Assembly: GCA_035259345.1 (NCBI GenBank)
Contig: DATFWK010000030.1
Coordinates: forward strand, 1-5,676
Reading direction: 5' to 3'
Length of the DNA: 5,676 nucleotides
DNA from: DATFWK01 sp035259345
GTDB taxonomy: Bacteria; Actinomycetota; Thermoleophilia; Miltoncostaeales; Miltoncostaeaceae
Shown: positions 1-4,950 of the stretch, piece after piece
How positions within the stretch are numbered: the stretch's first letter is position 1
How the letters are laid out: each line of letters starts with the position of its first letter
The notes under the pieces: generated by a model
Seen by the model: the letters and a program-made list of their open reading frames with translations, nothing else
Databases searched by the model: none
Told to the model about the DNA's origin: nothing
Made by a program: the position numbers and the translations under genes

Positions 1-1200
1 GGCGGCGACGGCGGGGACCCGGGTCGCCCGGATCGCGGGGATCACGGAGGCCAGCATCGTGACCGAGACCCCGACGACGAGGGAGACGATGGCGGTCCTG
101 GGCTCGAGGACCGTGCCGGCCTTCGGCAGGTCGAGGTCCAGGGCGGCGAGGAGCCACGAGAGCCCCTTCGCCAGGCCGACGCCGAGCGCCATGCCGGCGA
201 TCGAGGCGAACAGGCCGATGACCAGGCCCTCGGCGAGGACCGAGCGGCGGACCTGGGTGCGGGAGGCCCCGAGCGTCCGCAGCGTTGCGAGCTCGCGGGT
301 GCGCTGGGCGACGGTGATCGCGAGGGTGTTGAAGATGACGAAGGCGCCGACGAAGAGGGCGATGCCGCCGAAGGCGAGCAGCAGCCCGCGGATGAAGCGC
401 ATGAAGGTCCGCGTCTCGGAGCCCGAGGAGGTCGCCTGCGCCTGCCCGGTCCGGACGACCGCCGAGGGCGGCAGGACCCGCTGGATCTGGGAGACCAGCG
501 TGCTGGAGGAGACGCCCTGCTTCGCTGAGACGGAGATCGAGTCGAGCTGACCCTGCTTTCCGAGGATGGCCTGGGCGGTGGGGACGTCGAAGATCGAGAT
601 GGTCGCGCCGCCGAGGGAGTCGACGGTGCCGAATCGGGCGGTGCCCGTGACGGTGAAGCTGTGGATGCCGGTGCGGGTCGCGACGCGCACGCGCTGGCCG
701 ATCGCGATGTGGTGCGAGGTGGCGGTGCCGCGGTCGACCACGACCTGGCCCGGCCCCGTCGCCCAGCTGCCCTGGACGAGCGAGAAGGGGTTGAGGCGCG
801 GCTGGCTCGGGTCGATCCCGAAGCCGAAGGTCGGGGAGCCGCCGCCGGCGCCGATCGCGTGCCCACTGGCGTCGATCAGCTTGGCGTCGTCCGAGGTGCT
901 CTTCAGGTCGTAGACGGCGCCCGCGGCGCCGGCGACGCCGGGAAGCGCGCGCACGCGCTGCACGAGCGAGGCCGGGACGGTCGGGGTGCCGCTGGTCGAC
1001 CCGTCGATCACCTGGCGGCCGCTGACGACCGCGGAGGCGTTGCCGTAGGAGGAGTTGAAGATGTCGTTGAAGGCCTTGGAGATCGTGTCCGTGAGGACGA
1101 ACGTGCCGCTCACCATCGCCACGCCGAGGATGACGGCGAATGCGGTGAGGAGGGCGCGGAGCTTGCGGCCGGCGAGGCCTCTGAGGGCGACGCGGATCAT
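1..1200 (-). CDS. FtsX/MacB-type ABC transporter permease, 3' part beyond the window
   Basis: Membrane subunit of an ABC exporter of the MacB/FtsX (lipoprotein-release-like) class, partner of the ATPase encoded just upstream. I translated 400 codons from ATG 1200-1198 with no stop, so the gene runs off the left edge. It begins MIRVALRGLAGRKLRALLT, followed by a membrane segment at about residues 16-36, a large extracytoplasmic domain (about 40-265, MacB_PCD-like), then three more membrane segments (about 270-295, 322-345, 368-392) that form an FtsX domain with the typical cytoplasmic stretch RTRELATLRTLGASRTQV (300-317). The visible part ends right after one complete FtsX module (IPAIRATRVPAVAA). 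Actinobacterial relatives often carry a second module and reach about 850 residues, so perhaps half is missing. The start overlaps the ATPase stop as ATGA, and a good Shine-Dalgarno (GGAGG, minus strand 1215-1211) lies 10 nt upstream. Substrate unknown. Confidence 0.93.
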   Translation of the reverse strand, partial: MIRVALRGLAGRKLRALLTAFAVILGVAMVSGTFVLTDTISKAFNDIFNSSYGNASAVVSGRQVIDGSTSGTPTVPASLVQRVRALPGVAGAAGAVYDLKSTSDDAKLIDASGHAIGAGGGSPTFGFGIDPSQPRLNPFSLVQGSWATGPGQVVVDRGTATSHHIAIGQRVRVATRTGIHSFTVTGTARFGTVDSLGGATISIFDVPTAQAILGKQGQLDSISVSAKQGVSSSTLVSQIQRVLPPSAVVRTGQAQATSSGSETRTFMRFIRGLLLAFGGIALFVGAFVIFNTLAITVAQRTRELATLRTLGASRTQVRRSVLAEGLVIGLFASIAGMALGVGLAKGLSWLLAALDLDLPKAGTVLEPRTAIVSLVVGVSVTMLASVIPAIRATRVPAVAA

Positions 1201-1982
1201 CGGGAGCTCACCTCCTCCATCGCGACGATCACGTCGCGCGGGCTCGAGGGGCCGAGGGCCTTTACAACCTGGCCGTCGGCGATGAACAGGACGCGGTCGG
1301 CGATCGCCGCCGCACGCGGGTCGTGGGTGACCATCACGGTGGTCTGGCCGAAGCGCTCGACCGAGCCGCGCAAGAGCTCGAGGATCTCGCCGCCGATCGA
1401 CGAGTCGAGGTTGCCGGTCGGCTCGTCGGCGAACATCACGCTCGGCCGGGCGACCATCGCGCGGGCGATCGCCACACGCTGCTGCTGGCCGCCGGAGAGC
1501 TGGGCCGGGCGGTGGTCGAGCCGGTCGGCGAGGCCCACTGTGGCCACCAGCTCCCGCATCCACTGCTTGTCCGGCTTGCGGCCGGCGATCCGGAGCGGGA
1601 GGACGATGTTCTCCTTGGCGGAGAGCATCGGGAGGAGGTTGAAGAACTGGAAGATGAAGCCGATGTGGTCCCGCCGGAGCTTGGTCAGCTCCGTGTCGCC
1701 CATGCGGGTGATGTCGGTGCCGGCGATCTTCACGGTGCCGGCGGTCGGGCGGTCGAGGCCGGCGAGCACGTGCATGAGCGTGGACTTGCCGGACCCGGAG
1801 GGGCCCATGACCGCCACGAGCTCGCCGCGCTCGACGGCGATCGAGACGCCGCGGAGGGCGTCGACTGCGGCATCGCCCGCGCCGTAGCGGCGGGTCAGGC
1901 CGATGCCCTGGACGATGACGTCGGATGAGGTCGGCGGCGAGACCGGCGGGGCCTCGGAGACGGTGATGACGCTGCTTGGCAT
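1197..1982 (-). CDS. ABC transporter ATP-binding protein (MacB/LolD-type)
   Basis: Cytoplasmic ATPase of 261 residues that powers the FtsX-type permease encoded directly downstream. All ABC motifs are intact: Walker A GPSGSGKST (60-68), Q-loop glutamine in FIFQFFNLLP (Q112), signature LSGGQ (162-166), Walker B VMFADEPTG with D186/E187, and H-loop VTHD (H220). The 'FQFFNLLP' and 'ADEPTGNLDS' variants are typical of the MacB/LolD/FtsE branch. I chose ATG 1982-1980 (MPSSVITV) because AAGGAG (minus strand 1993-1988) sits 5 nt upstream. The open frame continues to an ATG at 2108, but that stretch reads through the putative operator and does not look like protein. An intermediate ATG at 2012 has no Shine-Dalgarno. 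The stop overlaps the permease start by ATGA. A candidate operator lies about 118 bp upstream of the start. Confidence 0.96.
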   Translation of the reverse strand: MPSSVITVSEAPPVSPPTSSDVIVQGIGLTRRYGAGDAAVDALRGVSIAVERGELVAVMGPSGSGKSTLMHVLAGLDRPTAGTVKIAGTDITRMGDTELTKLRRDHIGFIFQFFNLLPMLSAKENIVLPLRIAGRKPDKQWMRELVATVGLADRLDHRPAQLSGGQQQRVAIARAMVARPSVMFADEPTGNLDSSIGGEILELLRGSVERFGQTTVMVTHDPRAAAIADRVLFIADGQVVKALGPSSPRDVIVAMEEVSSR

Positions 1983-1987
1983 GACGA

Positions 1988-1993
1988 CTCCTT
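1988..1993 (-). promoter_or_regulatory. Ribosome binding site that sets the ATPase start
   Basis: On the minus strand this reads AAGGAG, with 5 nt (TCGTC) before ATG 1982. It decides between three in-frame ATG codons (2108, 2012, 1982) in favour of the last. Being a genuine Shine-Dalgarno, it contrasts with the two divergent regulator genes, which have none. Confidence 0.75.
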
Positions 1994-2088
1994 GGAGGGG
2001 GCTGGATGTCATGCCGCGAGCGTCCCAGTGGCGGCCGCGCGCGTCGGTGGGGGCGCCAGGCCTCCACCGGTGCGGCCGGCAGGCGTCC

Positions 2089-2112
2089 GGGGGTGTGGCC
2101 AGCACCACCCCC
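2089..2112. promoter_or_regulatory. Imperfect dyad in the kinase-ATPase gap; candidate operator of the ABC genes
   Basis: The 140-bp gap 1983-2122 holds a dyad centred between 2100 and 2101. The 7-bp arms GGGGGTG (2089-2095) and CACCCCC (2106-2112) are perfect, and 9 of 12 position pairs match over the full 24 bp. Read on the minus strand, its core GGTGGTGCTGGCCAC (2109-2095) agrees at 12 of 15 positions with the sequence over the palindrome at 4254-4267, in the same orientation relative to the downstream gene. I infer an operator for the LuxR-type regulator of this locus. The alternative is a hairpin that terminates or attenuates transcription after the kinase gene: its base lies 10 nt past the kinase stop, but no T-tract follows. 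I find no convincing -35/-10 pair in the rest of the gap. Confidence 0.5.
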
Positions 2113-2122
2113 TGTGGGCGGG

Positions 2123-3868
2123 CTACTCCGCGTGCAGCGGGAACTCGGCGAGGACGGTGGTGCCCTGCCCCTGCGGGCTCTTCACCGTCAGGCGCCCGTC
2201 GAGCGCCTCCACGCGGTCCGTGAGCCCGCGCAGGCCGCTGCCCCGGCGGGGGTCCGCGCCGCCGACGCCGTCGTCGGCGATCAGCACGGTCGCCCGGCCG
2301 TCCACGCGGCCCACCTCGATCCGCACGGCCGAGGCGCCGGCGTACTTCGCCACGTTCGTGAGCGACTCGGCCACCACGAAGTACGAGGCGACCTCGACCT
2401 GCCAGGGCAGCCGCTCCTCGAGCGAGACGTCGAGATCCACCGGCAGCGGATCGCGGTCGGCGAGCGCCCGAAGCGCCGGTGCCAGGCCGTGGTCACTGAG
2501 CACGGCCGGGTGGATGCCGCGCGCGAGCTCCCGCAGTTCGGCGAGCGCCTGCGTGAGCTGCTCCTCGGCGGCGGTGAGCGCCTGCTCGGCCGCGGCGGGG
2601 TCGCTCTCGAGCCGCGAGCGCGCGAGGCGCAGCGTCAGCGACAAGGCCACGAGCCGCTGCTGCGCTCCGTCGTGGAGGTCGCGCTCCAGGCGGCGGCGCT
2701 CGGCGTCGCCGGCCTCCACCAGTCGGGCACGCGAGCGGCGGAGCTCCTCGAGGCGGCGGCGCAGCTCGGCCTGCAGGCGCTCGTTGGACAGCGCCAGGCC
2801 TGCGGCCGCGGTCGCCGCGTCGACGAGCTCCCGCTGCTCGGCGAGCGCCGGGTCGTGGACGAGCATCGCCACCCGCTCGCCCGCGTGCATCACGAGCGTG
2901 GTCCCGCGGTCCGGGGCCGGATCCGGGAAGGGCCGGCCCTCGGCGTCGACGTACGCGTGCTCCTCCGGCAGCCAGTAGGCCACCTCGAGCGACGGATCGC
3001 GCAGTGAGCGCACGAGCGCGTCCCGAAGGCCGCCGGGACCGGGCGTCTCGCCGAGCTCGACGACGAGGTCCCCGACGGCCGACCGGGCGAGCCGCGCACG
3101 GACGAGCCCGACCACGAAGGCGATCGGTACCAGCAGGAACGCAGTCAGCGAGATGAGGCCGGGGACGTCCGCGCCGCTCTTGGAGAACGTGGAGACGATG
3201 GATCCGACGATCACCATCAGGATCGCGGTCGATCCGAGCCAGACGATCGGTGCGATCGCGCGCCGCTCGAGCGGCGTCGCGCGGCGCCAGCTGCGGATGA
3301 GCAGCACGACCCCCCACACGATCGCCACGGCGGCCAGCACGATCTGGAAGACCGCGAGCGCGTGGAAGGCGTCCTGGTTGCGCGTGACGAGGAGGGCGTT
3401 GTCAGCGCAGCCGTGGTCGCAGCTGTTGAGGTCCTTCGGCGTGGCCACCATGACCATCGCGAACTGGACCGGGAGCACGGAGACGTAGCCGAGCGCGACC
3501 GGCAGGCGCGCCCGCGGCTCGAGGCGCCCGCTCGGGAACGCCAGCAGCGCGTGCAGGAGCACCGCGGCCCACAGGTTGTTCAGCAGCAGGCCGAGCGTGA
3601 ACGCGAACGAGTTGTCGACGTCGGTCAGCGCGCCGAGGACCCACGTGACGCCGACCGACGTCATGAGGATTCCCATGCGCTGACCGGCCGGCCTGCGCGC
3701 CGCGGCCGCGCCCCCGGTCGTCCACGCAAGTGCGATCAACGCGAAGAAAACGAAGATCGCGGGCGGGTTGTCGTCGAAGGACGAGGTGAGCGCGGCCCAG
3801 AGCGCCAGACCGGTGGCCGTCGCGCCCGTGGCGAGCAGGCACCACGAGAGGGTGTGGCGGCGGCTCAC
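2123..3868 (-). CDS. Membrane sensor histidine kinase, NarL/DegS (HisKA_3) family
   Basis: Kinase of 581 residues that autophosphorylates on a histidine and passes the phosphate to a response regulator, probably the LuxR-type one encoded next door. The N-terminus has eight hydrophobic segments (about 10-28, 36-52, 66-82, 89-110, 124-142, 171-192, 207-227, 237-257); positive charges between them place both ends inside. A GAF-like or degenerate linker (about 262-350) and a coiled coil (about 355-395) follow. The dimerisation domain holds ERDLHDGAQQRL with phospho-accepting H399, plus the family-typical GIHPAVL (451-457). The ATPase domain has the N-box ESLTNVAKY (N505), DDGVGG (532-537) and GSGLRGL (543-549), so it should be active. 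The start is GTG 3868-3866, overlapping the receiver-gene stop as GTGA; the first membrane segment follows at once, so a later start is unlikely. The stop is TAG. The signal is unknown. Confidence 0.95.
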   Translation of the reverse strand: MSRRHTLSWCLLATGATATGLALWAALTSSFDDNPPAIFVFFALIALAWTTGGAAAARRPAGQRMGILMTSVGVTWVLGALTDVDNSFAFTLGLLLNNLWAAVLLHALLAFPSGRLEPRARLPVALGYVSVLPVQFAMVMVATPKDLNSCDHGCADNALLVTRNQDAFHALAVFQIVLAAVAIVWGVVLLIRSWRRATPLERRAIAPIVWLGSTAILMVIVGSIVSTFSKSGADVPGLISLTAFLLVPIAFVVGLVRARLARSAVGDLVVELGETPGPGGLRDALVRSLRDPSLEVAYWLPEEHAYVDAEGRPFPDPAPDRGTTLVMHAGERVAMLVHDPALAEQRELVDAATAAAGLALSNERLQAELRRRLEELRRSRARLVEAGDAERRRLERDLHDGAQQRLVALSLTLRLARSRLESDPAAAEQALTAAEEQLTQALAELRELARGIHPAVLSDHGLAPALRALADRDPLPVDLDVSLEERLPWQVEVASYFVVAESLTNVAKYAGASAVRIEVGRVDGRATVLIADDGVGGADPRRGSGLRGLTDRVEALDGRLTVKSPQGQGTTVLAEFPLHAE

Positions 3869-4218
3869 CTCAGGAACGATGCGAGGGCCGCGCCGGAGAG
3901 CTCGGCCTTCGGGATGAAGCCGTCCGCCGCCGTGGTGGCCAGCATGCCGGCCAGCTCCTCGGCGCTCCGGCTCGAGGTGAGCACGATCGTCGGACGGTGG
4001 CCGTTGCCCGCGAGCTCCGCGGCCACGGCGAAGCCGTCCGTGTCCGGAAGCTGCACGTCGAGCAGGACGACCTCCGGGCGGATCGAGCGCGCCGCGGCGA
4101 TGCCGGACGCGCCGTCGCCGGCCTCGCCGACCACCTCGAGCCCGTCGGCCTCCAGCAGCGACCGGGCGGTCGCACGGAACGCGGCGTGGTCGTCGACGAT
4201 CAGCACGCGGATTGCCAT
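3865..4218 (-). CDS. Stand-alone response regulator receiver (CheY-like) protein
   Basis: Receiver-only protein of 117 residues. The acidic pair D9/D10 (VLIVDDHAAF), phospho-acceptor D54 (VVLLDVQLPD), T81 or S82 (IVLTSS) and K104 (GFIPKAE) are all present, so it should be phosphorylatable. The sequence ends with the last receiver helix, leaving no room for an output domain. It is the first gene of the leftward block, and its TGA overlaps the kinase GTG start, so the two are probably made together. ATG 4218 is preferred: no Shine-Dalgarno precedes it, but the hexamer GAACAT ends exactly 6 nt upstream, as in a leaderless actinobacterial gene. An in-frame ATG at 4254 (MSSGLAAC...) would put the palindrome inside the ribosome-binding region and adds residues unlike a receiver. 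Its role could be phosphate sink, kinase tuning or protein-protein signalling; the sequence does not decide. Confidence 0.9.
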   Translation of the reverse strand: MAIRVLIVDDHAAFRATARSLLEADGLEVVGEAGDGASGIAAARSIRPEVVLLDVQLPDTDGFAVAAELAGNGHRPTIVLTSSRSAEELAGMLATTAADGFIPKAELSGAALASFLR

Positions 4219-4224
4219 GCGGGC

Positions 4225-4253
4225 ATGTTCACACGCCGCGAGCCCGCTGGACA
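4225..4253 (-). promoter_or_regulatory. Candidate leaderless promoter of the receiver-kinase block
   Basis: On the minus strand a -10-like hexamer GAACAT (4230-4225) is followed by 6 nt and then ATG 4218, which would place transcription start at the A of the start codon. A poor -35 match TGTCCA (4253-4248) lies 17 bp further upstream. The palindrome at 4254-4267 abuts this -35, with its centre about 42 bp upstream of the assumed start, a position typical for an activator touching the -35 region. The hexamers are weak matches; the argument rests mainly on spacing and the missing Shine-Dalgarno. Confidence 0.4.
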
Positions 4254-4267
4254 TGGTGCTAGCACCA
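4254..4267. promoter_or_regulatory. Perfect 14-bp palindrome, candidate operator of the divergent promoters
   Basis: TGGTGCTAGCACCA is a perfect palindrome in the 72-bp space between the two divergently transcribed regulator genes. NarL/LuxR-type regulators bind as dimers to such short dyads, and the rightward gene encodes one, so autoregulation is the simplest reading (inference). A related sequence lies upstream of the ABC ATPase gene at 2095-2109. The flanking bases do not extend the symmetry. Confidence 0.65.
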
Positions 4268-4278
4268 CCATCGCGGTT

Positions 4279-4284
4279 TAGGCT
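4279..4284 (+). promoter_or_regulatory. Candidate -10 element of a leaderless LuxR-type regulator gene
   Basis: TAGGCT ends 6 nt before ATG 4291, so transcription would start at the A of the start codon. No Shine-Dalgarno is visible between the palindrome and the start, which agrees with a leaderless message. The corresponding -35 position (about 4256-4261) falls inside the palindrome, so a protein bound there would compete with RNA polymerase for this promoter. Confidence 0.45.
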
Positions 4285-4290
4285 CGCCCG

Positions 4291-4935
4291 ATGCGCGTGG
4301 TCCTCGCGGACGACTCCCTGCTGATCCGCCAGGGGGTCGAGCAGCTGCTGATCGACGCCGGCTTCGAGGTCGTCGGCTCGGCGGGCGACGGGCACGAGCT
4401 GCTTCGCAAGGTCGCGATCCACGAGCCCGACGTCGCGATCGTCGACGTGCGGATGCCGCCGACGCACACGGACGAGGGCATCCGCGCGGCGCTCGAGATC
4501 CGCGAGCGCTATCCCGCGACCGGCGTGCTGGTGCTCTCCCAGTACGCCGAGGAGGCCTACGCCGCGGAGCTCCTCGCCGACAGCGCCGAGGGCGTTGGCT
4601 ATCTGCTGAAGGACCGCGTGACCGACGTCGAGCGCTTCGCCGACGCGGTGCGCCGGGTGGGGGAGGGCGGCTCGGCCCTCGACCCGGAGGTGGTCGCGGG
4701 GCTCATCGGACGGCGGCGCGCGGGCGACCCGCTGGAGGCGCTCACCCCGCGCGAGCGCGAGGTGCTCGCGCTGATGGCCGAGGGGCGCTCGAACGTCGGC
4801 ATCGCACGGGAGCTCGTCATCACCGAGCGCGCCGTGGAGAAGCACGTCGGGAACATCCTCGCCAAACTCGGCATCCCCGGAACGGACACCGACCACCGCC
4901 GCGTGCTCGCCGTGCTGGCCTACCTGCGCTCCTGA
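4291..4935 (+). CDS. Two-component response regulator, NarL/LuxR family
   Basis: DNA-binding response regulator of 214 residues, the usual length of the family. The N-terminal receiver has D7/D8 (VVLADDSLL), phospho-acceptor D52 (AIVDVRMPP), S83 (VLVLSQY) and K107 (YLLKDRV), all intact. The loop MPPTHTDEG (55-63) is characteristic of one actinobacterial subgroup of NarL-type regulators. The C-terminal LuxR-type helix-turn-helix spans about 150-214, with LTPREREVLALMAEG and the recognition-helix region ITERAVEKHVGNILAKL (177-193). It starts 72 bp from the oppositely oriented receiver gene, from which it is separated by the palindrome. It is the most likely partner of the NarL-type kinase encoded nearby, since that kinase family normally works with this regulator family. 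Likely targets are its own divergent promoter and the ABC exporter genes (inference from the shared dyad). Confidence 0.96.
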   Translation: MRVVLADDSLLIRQGVEQLLIDAGFEVVGSAGDGHELLRKVAIHEPDVAIVDVRMPPTHTDEGIRAALEIRERYPATGVLVLSQYAEEAYAAELLADSAEGVGYLLKDRVTDVERFADAVRRVGEGGSALDPEVVAGLIGRRRAGDPLEALTPREREVLALMAEGRSNVGIARELVITERAVEKHVGNILAKLGIPGTDTDHRRVLAVLAYLRS

Positions 4936-4950
4936 GGCGGGACCGCCTCA
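4933..4950. terminator. Hairpin between convergent genes, possible two-way terminator
   Basis: TGAGGCGG (4933-4940) and CCGCCTCA (4943-4950) are perfect reverse complements. With a realistic 4-nt loop this gives a 7-bp, mostly G-C stem. The outermost three bases on each side are the stop codons of the two convergent genes (TGA of the regulator on plus, TGA of the deacetylase on minus). There is no T-tract on either strand, so this is not a classical intrinsic terminator, although U-less hairpins are often proposed as terminators in high-GC actinobacteria. Confidence 0.5.

Noticed and set aside
661..1887. Plus-strand open frame of 408 codons opposite the permease and ATPase genes
   Set aside because: The minus strand here encodes an FtsX permease and an ABC ATPase with every motif intact. 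The plus-strand protein is low-complexity Arg/Ala/Gly sequence crossing two real genes, as expected from GC-rich antisense frames.
1983..2108. Upstream in-frame ATG codons (2108 and 2012) for the ABC ATPase
   Set aside because: The extra residues have no family similarity, no Shine-Dalgarno precedes either, and the first lies within the dyad. At 2012 the hexamer GACGCT ends 6 nt upstream, so a leaderless start there cannot be fully excluded, but AAGGAG before 1982 is stronger evidence.
3362..4324. Plus-strand open frame of 320 codons across kinase, receiver and promoter region
   Set aside because: It is antisense to two motif-complete genes, has low-complexity composition, and ends inside the start of the LuxR-type regulator gene.
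4219..4896. Long N-terminal extension of the receiver gene to an ATG at 4896
   Set aside because: The extension is antisense to the well-supported LuxR-type regulator and crosses the divergent promoter region. Receiver homology begins only at MAIRVLIVDD (4218).
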